Source: Tardiphaga sp. 709
Lineage (GTDB): Bacteria > Pseudomonadota > Alphaproteobacteria > Rhizobiales > Xanthobacteraceae
Direction: 5' to 3'
DNA length: 64,000 nt
NCBI RefSeq assembly: GCF_032401055.1
Contig: NZ_CP135529.1
Coordinates: 4,648,501-4,712,500 of the forward strand
The notes under the pieces were generated by a model, which was not told where the DNA came from, made no database searches, and worked only from the letters and a program-made list of their open reading frames with translations. The position numbers and the translations under genes were made by a program. Positions 9,843 to 18,883 of this stretch are shown here, piece after piece. Each line of letters begins with the position of its first letter. Within the stretch, counting starts at the first letter, position 1.

Positions 9843-11066
9843 TCAGTTGCTCATCCAGGGCGGCGCGATCATCGGGCCGGTTGCGGCTTCCTTCGGCCAG
9901 ACCACGACGCGGGCGCCGTCCTTCTGCCACTGCACGAACAACAGGTTCTGCAGTCCCGGGCCGGTCTTCACGTCGTGCACTTCGTCGAACACCAGCTTGC
10001 CGGCGATGCCGACATGGTCGGTCTTCTCCAGCTCCTTGATGACAGCATCGGGCTCGATGGAGTTGGCGCGCTTCACGGCATCGGCATAGACATAAACGGC
10101 GTCATAGGCGCCGATGCCGGTATAGACAGGTGCGGTGCCGAAGCGCTTCACGAATTCATCCCAGAACGGAATGGTCTTTGGGGTCAGCGGAGCGCGGATG
10201 GCGAACATGCCGACGGTTTCGGCATTGGCCTTGCCGCTGACGCGGGTGAAGAAGTCGGCGTCCTGGCTCTTCACGTCGATGCCGCCGATCGGAATCGGCA
10301 CCTGCGCGTCATGCCACTGCTTGACGAAGATGTCCGAGGAGGCGTGCGACAGGATCACGATCAGATACTGTGCGCCGGAATTCTTCACCTTGGCGAAGAG
10401 CGGCGAGAAATCCGAGGTCGAGGTGTCGAAGAACTCGGCCAGCGTCACGTCGGTGCCGCCGTCGGTGGCGCCCTTCTTCAGGATCGGCACGAGATCCTGC
10501 ACCCATTTCGCGTTCTCCCCGACGATGGCGATCTTCTTCAGGCCCATTTCGCCTTTCAGCTTGCCGTTGATGAAGTCGACCAACGCGCGCGCCTGATGCG
10601 CCGCGTTGATGGGGAAGGCGCGGAAGATGTATTTGTAGTTCTCATAGTCGGTTTTCACCTTTGCGGTGATGGCAGGCGACGCTGCGCCGACGCCGAGATA
10701 GATCGTCTTGGCGCTGGAGATGTGCGGCAGCTGGGCCAGCGTCACGCCCGACGTGTAGCCACCGATCAGCACGTTGACCTTGTCGTCGGCGGTGAGCTTC
10801 TTGATTGCAGCGATGCCCTGTTCGGGATTCTCAGTCTCGTCAGCGACAACCATTTCGAGCTTGCGGCCGAGCAACCCGCCCTTGGCATTGATCTCTTCGA
10901 TGGCCAGCTTAGCGGCGTTCTGGGTGTCGCGGCCGACCTGCAACTGGACCGACGTCGGAATGCCGATCTTGATCGGCGCTTGCTGGGCAGATGCTGGAGT
11001 AGTGGAAGCAAGGGCGCCAGCAACAATCATACTCGCAGCCGCAAGCGGCCTCAGAAATGAGTCCAT
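9843..11066 (-). CDS. livK: HAAT-type ABC transporter substrate-binding protein (LivK-like)
   Basis: A periplasmic binding protein of 407 residues with a signal peptide ending at about residue 28 (PASAQQ). It has the type I periplasmic-binding fold seen in leucine and amide binders (IKIGIPTS at the mature N-terminus, GRKLEMVVADETENPEQG near residue 74, IGGYTSGVTLA near 105). ATG 11066 is chosen over the upstream 11087 start because GGGAGAG precedes it. It is the first gene of the leftward liv-type operon. The ligand is not predictable by eye: leucine/valine, amides and aromatic acids are all possible. Confidence 0.88.
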   Translation of the reverse strand: MDSFLRPLAAASMIVAGALASTTPASAQQAPIKIGIPTSVQLQVGRDTQNAAKLAIEEINAKGGLLGRKLEMVVADETENPEQGIAAIKKLTADDKVNVLIGGYTSGVTLAQLPHISSAKTIYLGVGAASPAITAKVKTDYENYKYIFRAFPINAAHQARALVDFINGKLKGEMGLKKIAIVGENAKWVQDLVPILKKGATDGGTDVTLAEFFDTSTSDFSPLFAKVKNSGAQYLIVILSHASSDIFVKQWHDAQVPIPIGGIDVKSQDADFFTRVSGKANAETVGMFAIRAPLTPKTIPFWDEFVKRFGTAPVYTGIGAYDAVYVYADAVKRANSIEPDAVIKELEKTDHVGIAGKLVFDEVHDVKTGPGLQNLLFVQWQKDGARVVVWPKEAATGPMIAPPWMSN

Positions 11067-11332
11067 GGTGTCTCTCCCTAGAGGCATCTGGGTCGTTGCC
11101 CGATGCTTTTTTGTGTGACGTCAGACTGCCAAGTGCCGCGAGAGCAAGTCAAGGAAGATTGCGCGCAGCAACACTGTGTCGCGGATTAAATTGCGAGCAT
11201 TCACAACGTGTACTTCTGTTGCGTTGCGATGACGCGCAGGCGCAATGTGCCCTGCAGTTGTAGACGCGCAGCTAGCTGTGCGAGGCTTGACGCCGATGGA
11301 TCATCTCGCGGGATGAACATGGAGAAGCCGGG

Positions 11333-11770
11333 ATGGATGAACAGGGTGCAGGCACCAAGTCAGCCTTTCAAGCCATTCGCGCCATCGACTACACGGTCAT
11401 CTTCGTCCGCGATATGGACGCGATGCGGCACTTCTACGAGACGGTGCTCGGCTTTTCGCTGCAGCGCGTACTGTCGTCCGACTGGATAGAATTTAGCATC
11501 GGCGGCAACACGTTAGCCCTGGCCATACCAAGCCGCACCGCGTCGGATCGTCCGGTCCCGGTTGGCAGTGCAGCACTTCAGCTCGCCTTCAAGGTTTCCG
11601 TGGCGGAGGTCGATGCGTGTGCCGAGGAATTGATGCGGAAAGGTATCGGCCTCGTGTCGTCGCCGACCGATCAGGCCTTTGGACATCGCACCCTGTTCTT
11701 TCGCGATCCCGACGGGAATTTGCTGGAGGTGTTCGCTGATATCCAGGTGCCACCGACGCTCTGCACGTGA
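11333..11770 (+). CDS. VOC-family (glyoxalase-like) protein
   Basis: A 145-residue single-module vicinal-oxygen-chelate protein. IDYTVIFVRDMDAMRHFYETVLGF at residues 18-41 is the first beta-alpha-beta unit, and GHRTLFFRDPDGNLLEVF near residue 121 supplies the usual metal-binding glutamate. These small proteins act as dioxygenases, glyoxalases, isomerases or antibiotic-binding proteins. Nothing in the context picks one; it sits divergent from the liv operon. Confidence 0.85.
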   Translation: MDEQGAGTKSAFQAIRAIDYTVIFVRDMDAMRHFYETVLGFSLQRVLSSDWIEFSIGGNTLALAIPSRTASDRPVPVGSAALQLAFKVSVAEVDACAEELMRKGIGLVSSPTDQAFGHRTLFFRDPDGNLLEVFADIQVPPTLCT

Positions 11771-12059
11771 TCGGACGCACGCAGTCGCAGCATGACGCCG
11801 GTCGCATGATGCGTAACGGCTGCGCCTTTGGTGGTCAGGATTGTCGGCCAAGGGGTGGGACCGCCGACGCAGGTAATAACGGCGGTCCCGTGCCGTGCAT
11901 TGAAATTCGGGGCTGGAAAGCGACTTCCGCGCCCCACTGCGCGACGTGATCGACGCTATCCCAGCCGGGTTTTGTCGCAACTTAAACCAAATCTTAACCT
12001 AACCGATTAGGCTTACCTGGCCGGCTTTTCGAGCATTTTTAGTAAAGGTGGAGAATAAT
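11771..12059. other. Intergenic stretch with no recognised gene
   Basis: Convergent space between the VOC gene and the DUF6455-like gene. No credible gene or clear terminator hairpin was found. A CtrA-like pair of TTAA boxes near 11982-11998 has the wrong spacing. Confidence 0.4.
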
Positions 12060-12467
12060 TTACTCCGCAGCCCGGGCCAGCAGCGTGATGTCGTTGGCAT
12101 TGGCGCAATAGTTCTCGTAGTTCGCCGCCGCCGTGTTGGCTGCGAGGTCGGCGCTGCAGGCCCGCTTGTGTGCGCAACTGGCGCAGGCATGGCGCATCTC
12201 CATCATGTCAGGCGGCCGGATCTTGGCAATGGCGGCCTCGTCAAAACCGAGCGCGCGGAGCATCTGCGGCAATTCCTCCGCACCGTTCACGCCTCTGCGT
12301 ACGATCGTATCGAGATCGCTTGGCGCGAGGCCAAGCTCGTGGGCCATGCGTTTGAACTCGCCGCTGTCGAGGGCACCGAGTTCGTTGAGCTGGCGGCGCT
12401 GGATCAACCAGTCGCCAATGCGTTCGATGAGATTACTGACGATGGGATAGGGCTGGACGGATGTCAT
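12060..12467 (-). CDS. DUF6455-like protein with cysteine-rich C-terminus
   Basis: A 135-residue soluble protein. The N-terminal two thirds are helical (RRQLNELGALDSGEFKRMAHELGL), and the last third carries four cysteines in a HACASCAHKRAC...NYC arrangement that could bind a metal. The layout matches DUF6455 proteins of Bradyrhizobium-like bacteria, of unknown function. ATG 12467 has GGAG ten bases upstream and is preferred to 12527. Confidence 0.65.
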   Translation of the reverse strand: MTSVQPYPIVSNLIERIGDWLIQRRQLNELGALDSGEFKRMAHELGLAPSDLDTIVRRGVNGAEELPQMLRALGFDEAAIAKIRPPDMMEMRHACASCAHKRACSADLAANTAAANYENYCANANDITLLARAAE

Positions 12468-12694
12468 GGCGGTCTCCGCTGCTGAACTGATTGAGCGGAG
12501 GGTCGGCGCAGCAGCGCGGGGTCGCATTGCGCTGGATCAATCGGCGGGTGCGCCATGGACGGTTAGTCTTACCGCCAGAAATGCCTGCGCCGCAGGCACT
12601 TTCCGGGAAACTCGAGGCTGGATTCAAAGTTATCCATGCTTAACTTAGAGACATTGTTAGTCCAGAAGCCGGGAACCGGCCTCAGGAGGCGTAA

Positions 12695-13081
12695 ATGCGT
12701 TTGAGATATCTGATTGCAGCCTCGGCCAGCATTGCTCTGCTGGCGAGTTTCGGTGCGGCACAGGCTGACACCTACAAGCCCGGCGAATACCTGCTGCTCG
12801 ACCTGCAGAAGGCTGTGCTGTCGCCGAAACTGCTGGGCCCGCCCGCGTCATTTGAGCAGGTGCAGATCCAGGCCAAGGCCGATGCGAAGGCGAATGTGAA
12901 AGCCGACCCGGCGAAGGCAGCACCGCGCGTTGCGCGTACGCAGGCTGTGAAGCCGGTGGCGCAGCGCGCTGCGCAGAAGAAGGTCGTTCGTCGCGGCAAT
13001 CCGTTGGATTCCAATGCGGCGGACACGCGGGTGCAGGTCTGGCCGTGCCGCACAGGCGGCATCTGCAGCTGGCAGAGATAG
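12695..13081 (+). CDS. Small secreted hypothetical protein
   Basis: A 128-residue protein with a clear signal peptide (cleavage after AAQA, residue 24). The mature part begins DTYKPGEYLLLDLQKAVLSPKLLGPP, followed by a low-complexity, lysine/alanine-rich basic linker and a short end with two cysteines (WPCRTGGICSW) that may form a disulfide. An excellent AGGAGG ribosome site precedes the ATG. It is probably periplasmic. Function unknown. Confidence 0.7.
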   Translation: MRLRYLIAASASIALLASFGAAQADTYKPGEYLLLDLQKAVLSPKLLGPPASFEQVQIQAKADAKANVKADPAKAAPRVARTQAVKPVAQRAAQKKVVRRGNPLDSNAADTRVQVWPCRTGGICSWQR

Positions 13082-13096
13082 TAGTGGCTGCTTTTT

Positions 13097-13288
13097 AACC
13101 TCTCCCCGCTCTTTGCGGGGAGAGGTCGCCGCGTCTTCGCGGCGGGTGAGGGGCCTTCAACGGCGGCAGCGTCACGCTTGAGCTCTCAGGTCGTAAACTT
13201 CGCGACCTATTCACTTCAAGTTCGATGAGAGGCCATTGCCTCGCCCCTCACCCCAACCCTCTCCCCGCGCAGAGCGGGGAGAGGGAGT
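13097..13288. repeat. Intergenic GGGGAGAGG-type repeat, inverted pair
   Basis: Two copies of the CTCTCCCCGCTC...GCGGGGAGAG hairpin in opposite orientation, with GGTGAGGGGC tails facing inward, fill most of the gap between convergent genes. The left copy includes the GTCGCCGCGTCTTCGCGGCGGGTGAGGGGC tail hairpin typical of this family in the window. Confidence 0.85.
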
Positions 13289-13311
13289 CTACGGCGTTCC
13301 GTCGTAAGGCT

Positions 13312-14601
13312 TTACGCCTTGATCTCTTCCACGCCGCACCATTCGGCGATGAACAGCGCCAGCGCCGTCGTCGTCTTCTTCAGCGAGGGCAGGTTGACGC
13401 CTTCGTCGAAGCCGTGGACGCCGCGCGAGATGCAGCCGTAGTTCAACGTCGGCACATTGTCGAACAACGCGTAGACGCGGCTATCGAGATAGGCGAGCGA
13501 GATTTCCGGCTTCGGCTTCTGGCCGAACACCGCTTCATGCGCTGCGGCCAGCGTGGCTTCTGCATCCGAGCCCGGCTTGAGCTCGAAGCCCTCGGCCTGG
13601 AAGCCGTTGAAGGTTACGGTCGGCGGAATGTTCGACAGGAACGGATCCTGATGCGCGAAGGCGGCGACGCAGTCGACGATCTCCTTCTTCGCCGCTTCGG
13701 CGGTCTTGCCCGGCAGCAGCGAGATGCGGAAGTCCACCTTGCACCAGGCCGGGACTGACGACGCCCAGTCGCCGCCGGCGATCTTGCCGATGTTCAGATT
13801 GACCGGTTTCTCGATGTTCTTGAAGTGCTCATGCTGGTCCTTGGTCGCATTCCACTTGGCTTCCAGCTTGCGCAATTCACCGATGATCCGATAGGCGCCA
13901 TCGATGGCGTTGGCACCAGTGCCCATGCGCTGCACATGCACCGGCACGCCGCGGACTTCGACCTGGAACCAGACCACGCCGATATTGGCGCGGGTGATCG
14001 TCTCATGCGATGGCTCCGACACCACCACGGCGTCGGCCTTGTAGCCGCGCAGATGCGTCATCAGCGCGCCGTCGCCGGTGGACTCCTCTTCCACCACCGA
14101 CTGCAGATAGACCGTTGCCGCCGGCTGCAGGCCGAGGCTCTTCAAGGCATCGAGGGCGAAGATGTTGGAGGCGCAGCCGGCCTTCATGTCGCCGGCGCCG
14201 CGGCCCTGCATCCAGTCACCCTGGATCACGGGGTCGTAAGGCGGCGTGGCCCACATGTCGAGCGGGCCTTCCGGCACCACGTCCACATGGCCCTGCATGA
14301 TCAGCGAGCGGCCCTTTTCCTCGCGCGGATAATGCGTGCCGACCACGATCGGCGCGGTCGAGTGCAGTTCGTCCCATGCGCCGGCGCCGGGATGATGGCC
14401 GAGCGCGGCGCGGTCCATCTCGAAGCGCTCCATCTTGTAGCCGCGCGCCTTCATGGCGCGGAACATGAAGTCCTGCATCGTGTGTTCGTTGCCGCGCGTG
14501 GAGACGTGGCGCACCATGTCCTGCGTGAACTTGACCTGGGCATCGAAACCCTTGTCGACGGCAGCGATGATCTTGTCGCGAAGTGCGGGATCGAGAGCCA
14601 T
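13312..14601 (-). CDS. M20-family amidohydrolase / deacylase (ArgE/DapE type)
   Basis: A 429-residue zinc-dependent hydrolase that would remove an acyl group from an amino acid or amine. Motifs: HVDVVP near residue 105 (zinc histidine), GRGAGDMKAG near 134 (bridging aspartate) and VVEEESTGDG near 169 (catalytic glutamate and zinc ligand). The central dimerisation domain and a C-terminal histidine (GVHGFDEG) are intact. It lies 27 bases downstream of the aminotransferase gene in the same direction, so acyl removal and transamination are probably linked. The substrate may be an N-acylated amino acid or diamine. Confidence 0.88.
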   Translation of the reverse strand: MALDPALRDKIIAAVDKGFDAQVKFTQDMVRHVSTRGNEHTMQDFMFRAMKARGYKMERFEMDRAALGHHPGAGAWDELHSTAPIVVGTHYPREEKGRSLIMQGHVDVVPEGPLDMWATPPYDPVIQGDWMQGRGAGDMKAGCASNIFALDALKSLGLQPAATVYLQSVVEEESTGDGALMTHLRGYKADAVVVSEPSHETITRANIGVVWFQVEVRGVPVHVQRMGTGANAIDGAYRIIGELRKLEAKWNATKDQHEHFKNIEKPVNLNIGKIAGGDWASSVPAWCKVDFRISLLPGKTAEAAKKEIVDCVAAFAHQDPFLSNIPPTVTFNGFQAEGFELKPGSDAEATLAAAHEAVFGQKPKPEISLAYLDSRVYALFDNVPTLNYGCISRGVHGFDEGVNLPSLKKTTTALALFIAEWCGVEEIKA

Positions 14602-14628
14602 GTGTTTTTCCTTTTCTTGTGAGAGGGC

Positions 14629-15906
14629 TCAGGCGGTCAGCGCGCGCTCGAGCTTTTCCATGCCTTCGTCGAGGATTTCGTCCTGGGCGGTCAGCGGAAC
14701 GAGCACGCGGATGGTGTTGAAGTTGACGCCGCAGGACAGCAGGATCAGGCCTTCCTCGGTGGCCTTCTGCGTCACCTTCTTGGTCACTTCGGCGTCCGGC
14801 GTGTCAGAGCCGCGCTCCTTGACGATGTCGAAGGCGATCATGGCGCCGACATTGCGGATGCTGGCGATCGGCACGAGATCGTTGCGCTGCTGCATCTTCT
14901 TCAGGCGCGTGGTGATGCGCTCGCCGATATGGTTGGCGCGGTCGATCAGCTTCTCTTTCTCGAACACGTCGAGCACGGCCATCGCTGCGGCAATCGCCAG
15001 CGGGTTGCCGGCATAGGTGCCGCCGAGGCCGCCCGGATCGGCAGCGTCCATGATCTTAGCCTTGCCGATCACGCCCGACAGCGGGAAGCCGCCGGCGAGG
15101 CTCTTCGCCACGGTGATGAGGTCGGGCTTCACGTCGTAATGTTCCATCGCGAACATCTTGCCGGTGCGGCCGTAACCGGTCTGCACTTCGTCGGCGATGA
15201 AGACGATTCCATTCTCGTCGCAGATCTTGCGCAGCGCGCGCATCAATTCCGGCGGCGCCTGGTGGAAGCCGCCTTCGCCCTGCACCGGCTCGATGATGAT
15301 GGCAGCGACACGGGCCGGATCAATGTCGGCCTTGAACAGGAAGCTGAGATACTTGAGCGATTCCTCAACCGTGACATCGAGCGGCGCGGCCGGGAACGGT
15401 ACGTGCCAGACTTCCGGCATGGCTCCGCCAAAGCCCTTCTTGTACGGGAACACCTTGCCGGTCATGGTCATGGTCATGTGGGTGCGACCATGGAAACCGC
15501 CGGTGAAGGCGATCACGCCGGCGCGGCCGGTGGCCGCGCGGGCCATCTTGATGGCGTTCTCGGTCGCTTCGGCGCCGGTGGTGAAGAATGCGGTCTTGGT
15601 GGCGCCGTCGATCGGCGCCAGCTTGTTCAGGCGCTCGGCGAGGGTCACGTAGGATTCATACAGCAGCACCTGGAAGCAGGTGTGGGTGAAGTTCTCCATC
15701 TGCGCACGCACGGCGGCCATGATGGTCGGATGGCAGTGGCCGGTGTTGAGCACGGCGATGCCGCCAGCGAAGTCGACATAGCGCTTGCCTTCGACGTCCC
15801 AGACTTCCGCATTCAGCGCGCGCTGCGCCGAGATCGGAGTGGAATGGCCGATGCCGCGGGGAACAGCGGCCTCGCGGCGTGCGAAGATTTCTGCATTGGT
15901 TGGCAT
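14629..15906 (-). CDS. gabT: 4-aminobutyrate aminotransferase-like class III aminotransferase
   Basis: A 425-residue PLP enzyme of the GabT type. Visible motifs are TTGAEATENAIKMARAATGR near residue 105, FIADEVQTGYGRTG near 240 (PLP-binding aspartate) and the PLP lysine in TVAKSLAGGFPLSG near 269. Such enzymes convert GABA, or other omega-amino compounds such as putrescine-derived amino acids, to semialdehydes. The start at 15906 is where homology begins. Its place between an acetylpolyamine amidohydrolase and an M20 deacylase suggests a role in amine or polyamine breakdown. Confidence 0.9.
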   Translation of the reverse strand: MPTNAEIFARREAAVPRGIGHSTPISAQRALNAEVWDVEGKRYVDFAGGIAVLNTGHCHPTIMAAVRAQMENFTHTCFQVLLYESYVTLAERLNKLAPIDGATKTAFFTTGAEATENAIKMARAATGRAGVIAFTGGFHGRTHMTMTMTGKVFPYKKGFGGAMPEVWHVPFPAAPLDVTVEESLKYLSFLFKADIDPARVAAIIIEPVQGEGGFHQAPPELMRALRKICDENGIVFIADEVQTGYGRTGKMFAMEHYDVKPDLITVAKSLAGGFPLSGVIGKAKIMDAADPGGLGGTYAGNPLAIAAAMAVLDVFEKEKLIDRANHIGERITTRLKKMQQRNDLVPIASIRNVGAMIAFDIVKERGSDTPDAEVTKKVTQKATEEGLILLSCGVNFNTIRVLVPLTAQDEILDEGMEKLERALTA

Positions 15907-15974
15907 TCGAGTTTGTCCTTCAGTTTTTTGGATGTTGTTGGGGTACTGGATGAAGTTAAGCCGAGCGCTGTCGG

Positions 15975-16162
15975 CTCCCTCTCCCCGTTCTGCACGGGGA
16001 GAGGGGTGGGGTAAGAGGCGAGGCACGATCGGTGCTGCGATGTTGCTTTCCCGGGTCGGTACGATCCGAAAATTGTGTGATTGGTGCGAGCCGCGTGCCA
16101 TGCCCCTCACCCGCCGCGAAGAGGCGGCGACCTCTCCCCGCAAAGAGCGGGGAGAGGTTAAG
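15975..16162. repeat. Intergenic GGGGAGAGG-type repeat, inverted pair
   Basis: Two units (CCCTCTCCCCG...CGGGGAGAGGGG and CGCCGCGAAGAGGCGGCGACCTCTCCCCG...CGGGGAGAGG) lie between the amidohydrolase stop and gabT start. They separate what would otherwise be a tight operon and may stabilise or attenuate the transcript. Confidence 0.85.
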
Positions 16163-16185
16163 GAGAGAGTGCGGCGCGCTGCTCA

Positions 16186-17211
16186 TCACCGCGCGGCTTC
16201 GAAACCGGCGAGGGTGGAGGTGAGGTTGGCGCCCAGAATGTCGGACAGATATCCGCCTTCCTGAACGAGCACCGTGGGCAGGCCCATGCGCGCCACGGCT
16301 TCGCCGATGCGCTTGAAGCCCGGGGTGGTGACTTTCAGAGCCGCCAGCGGATCGTGTTCGGAGGCGTCGAGGCCGAGAGCGAGAACCAGAGCCGTCGGCG
16401 CGAATGCCTTGATGGTCTTCTCGGCGACAGCAAGCGCATCGATGAAGCCATCGTCACCGGTGCCGAGCGCGAGCGGAATATTGAGATTGGTGCCGAGGCC
16501 GTTGCCTTCGCCCTTCTCATGGGCATAGCCCCAGACAAAGGGGTAATAGCCGACGGGATCGGCATGGATCGACACGGTCAGCACGTCCGGACGCGCATAG
16601 AAAATGCCCTGGGTGCCGTTGCCGTGATGCACGTCGACATCGAGGATCGCAACGCGCTCATGCTTGGTGCGCAGATGCTCGGCGGCGATCGCCGAATTGT
16701 TCATGAAGCAGAAGCCGCCGGCCATGTCGCGATAGGCGTGGTGGCCGGGCGGGCGGCAGAGCGCATAGACGGCGTCCTCGCCGTCCATCACCATCTGCGC
16801 CGCGGTGACGGCGACATCGGTGGACGCGCAGGCACCAAGCCAGGTGCCCGGGCCAATTGGCGCTGCGGTATCGGCGGTGTGCCAGCCGAGCTTGCCGGTG
16901 ATGTGGGTCGGATAGCTGCCCGCCACGCGGTTCGGGTGGATATTGGCGATCATTTCCGGGCCGTAGTCCGGCAGCTTGATCCATTCTTCCCACGCGCCTT
17001 CGAGGAAGCGCAGATATTCCGGCGAGTGCACGCGGGCGCGTGGGCCCTGGCCGAATTCGGTTGGCGCCACTAACGTGTGCTTGCCGTCGGCGAGGCCTTT
17101 CAGCAAGCGCTCGGCGCGCTCCGGCTGCTCGGTGGTTTTACGGACCTGACCGCGCACCAGGAAGAACTGCGGATCATGGCTCTTGTGCTTGTCGGAATAC
17201 ACTGCCTTCAC
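16186..17211 (-). CDS. aphA: Acetylpolyamine amidohydrolase (histone deacetylase superfamily)
   Basis: Hydrolyses the acetamide of acetylated polyamines such as acetylputrescine. At 341 residues it has the same length as the Mycoplana ramosa enzyme. The catalytic set is present at nearly identical positions: the histidine pair in RPPGHHA (157-158), zinc ligands D193 and H195 in DVDVHHGNG, D282, and the transition-state tyrosine Y321 in QEGGY. An N-terminal loop around residues 80-120 (PDYGPEMIANIHPNR) fits the dimer insert typical of APAH rather than eukaryotic deacetylases. Its start overlaps the GntR regulator stop by four bases. Confidence 0.9.
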   Translation of the reverse strand: MKAVYSDKHKSHDPQFFLVRGQVRKTTEQPERAERLLKGLADGKHTLVAPTEFGQGPRARVHSPEYLRFLEGAWEEWIKLPDYGPEMIANIHPNRVAGSYPTHITGKLGWHTADTAAPIGPGTWLGACASTDVAVTAAQMVMDGEDAVYALCRPPGHHAYRDMAGGFCFMNNSAIAAEHLRTKHERVAILDVDVHHGNGTQGIFYARPDVLTVSIHADPVGYYPFVWGYAHEKGEGNGLGTNLNIPLALGTGDDGFIDALAVAEKTIKAFAPTALVLALGLDASEHDPLAALKVTTPGFKRIGEAVARMGLPTVLVQEGGYLSDILGANLTSTLAGFEAAR

Positions 17212-17915
17212 GTGGCGGCTCCATTCGTTGAGGAGGGAAGTTCGCGGACCAGCTTGCCGACTTCGCGCCAGGCAGCGCCGATGTGATAGTCGATCCGCGC
17301 GGTGATGATGTCGGGGTGACCCTGTTCGAGCACTTCGAGCAGTGCCTCATGGGTCTGCGCAATGCGATGCGGGTCGTCATAGAGCCGGCCGATCAGGCCG
17401 ATTGTCATGCGGAGTTCCGAAGCGAGATCGTCGAATAATCGCAACAGGCGCTTGCTGCCGGCGATCTCGCAGATCATGCGGTGAAATTTGTAGTCTTCCT
17501 CGATCTGCCGGGCATGATCATCGATGCCGGCGGTCTCGTGCATGACGTCGATCTGCCGGCGCAGCATATCGCGATTGGCAGGCGTCATGTTCTTCGAGGC
17601 GAGCACGCCGGCATGACATTCGACGCAGATGCGCAGGTCGTAGATCTCGTCGATGTCAGTCGCTTCGAGCTTGCGGACGAAGAAGCCGCGGCGCGGATGC
17701 GAGACCAGCAGGCCTTGCTGCTCGAGCAGCCGTGCAGCTTCACGGACAGGGGCGCGGCTGACGCCGAGTTCGCGGGCAATGCCGGCTTCGACGACTTTGG
17801 CGCCAGGCAGCAGCTGCCCCTTGATGATGGCCTGGGTCAGGATGCGTGCGACCTGCCCGACAAGATCGGTGTCGGCGAGGGCGGTCAGACCAACTGGAGG
17901 AGACATCAAACGCAT
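17208..17915 (-). CDS. GntR-family regulator, FCD (FadR-type) domain
   Basis: A 235-residue regulator. The N-terminal winged helix (residues about 15-80) has LSV-like SRAPVREAARLLEQQGLL and a recognition region ending HPRRGFFV. The all-helical FCD ligand-binding domain follows, with its metal-binding histidines in the second half. ATG 17915 or 17906 may be used. As first gene ahead of aphA (four-base overlap) and divergent from the aldolase, it probably senses a substrate or intermediate of this catabolic region and controls both directions. Confidence 0.88.
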   Translation of the reverse strand: MRLMSPPVGLTALADTDLVGQVARILTQAIIKGQLLPGAKVVEAGIARELGVSRAPVREAARLLEQQGLLVSHPRRGFFVRKLEATDIDEIYDLRICVECHAGVLASKNMTPANRDMLRRQIDVMHETAGIDDHARQIEEDYKFHRMICEIAGSKRLLRLFDDLASELRMTIGLIGRLYDDPHRIAQTHEALLEVLEQGHPDIITARIDYHIGAAWREVGKLVRELPSSTNGAAT

Positions 17916-17941
17916 GCGGGGGACCCGTTTCTTCCCCTGTA

Positions 17942-17978
17942 CAAGAATTAATCGTCGATTGTCGACAGTTTAATCTTG
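17942..17978. promoter_or_regulatory. Candidate GntR operator in the divergent promoter region
   Basis: An inverted repeat is nested in the gap between the gntR and aldolase genes. The core TTGTCGACAG (17959-17968) is close to the FadR-subfamily consensus TNGTNNACNA, flanked by outer arms CAAGAATTAA and TTTAATCTTG. Position just upstream of gntR fits autoregulation. The assignment is by pattern only. Confidence 0.45.
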
Positions 17979-18044
17979 CGAGCTGCCATGCGATTGTGTT
18001 TCCTGCCCGCACCTTAAAAAAAGCCGGGAACCGCGCCTGTGAAT

Positions 18045-18817
18045 ATGCATGCAAACATTACGCCGACCCTCGATGCCGCCAAGCAGGTCCGTATCGACCT
18101 CGCCGCTGCCTATCGCCTGATCCATCGCCTCGGCCTCGATGACAGCATTTATACGCATATCTCGGTGCGCGTCCCCGGCACCAGGACCGCTTCCTGATCA
18201 ATCCCTATGGCATGCGCTTCGAGGAAGTGACGGCCGGCAACCTCGTCACCGTCGACGTTGACGGTAAAGTTGTCGACGATCCGCTCGGCCTCGGTATCAA
18301 TCCGGCCGGCTTCACCATTCACAGCGCCGTTCACGCCGCCCGCCACGACGCGCAGTGCGTGCTGCACACGCATACCGTTGCCGGTGTCGCCGTGTCGTGC
18401 CTCAAGGACGGTCTGCAGCCGCTGAACCAGTGGTCGATGCAGTTCACCGACCGCATCGCCTATCATGACTTCGAAGGCATCGCGCTGGACCTGTCCGAGC
18501 GTGAGCGCCTGGTTGCCGATCTCGGTGACAAGATGGTGTTGATCCTGCGCAATCACGGCCTGCTTACTTGCGGCCGCTCGGTTGGTGAGGCCTTCAAGCT
18601 GATGTTCAACATGGAACGTTCCTGCCGCGCGCAGCTCGCGATTCTTTCAACCGGCGCGGAAGTCATTCGCCCGTCCCACGCCATTGCCGCACACACCGCC
18701 GGCCAGTATGACCGCGGTTACGACAAGGTGCATGGCACCGAAGGCGGTAAGCCGGACAGCGAGTGGGAGGCCTTCAAGCGCATGCTCGAGCGCACGGACG
18801 CCGATTACAAGAATTGA
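18045..18817 (+). pseudogene. Class II aldolase/adducin family protein, frameshifted
   Basis: The first part (ATG 18045) reads as a normal class II aldolase N-terminus to ISVRVPGT, then meets TGA at 18195-18197. From about 18183 the frame two bases over continues as DRFLINPYGMRFEEVTAGNLV and on to 18817, including the metal site HTHTVAGVA and LRNHGLLTCG. A single base missing in the CACC/AGG stretch near 18181-18183 explains it. Family enzymes act on sugar-phosphate or hydroxyacid-like substrates. The rest of the protein is intact, so a recent mutation or a sequencing error is likely. Confidence 0.85.
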
Positions 18818-18883
18818 CCCGACTTCCGCTACACATCGTCAACTGATCTGGGTTACGTGCCAGCCGGCACTAAGGGGAAAGAT

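Noticed and set aside
9825-11060. 411-codon frame on the plus strand
   Set aside because: Antisense to the binding-protein gene of the liv operon.
11982-11998. CtrA-like TTAA boxes
   Set aside because: Spacing is 8, not 7, and no gene start follows.
14929-16014. 361-codon frame on the plus strand
   Set aside because: Antisense shadow of the gabT-like gene.
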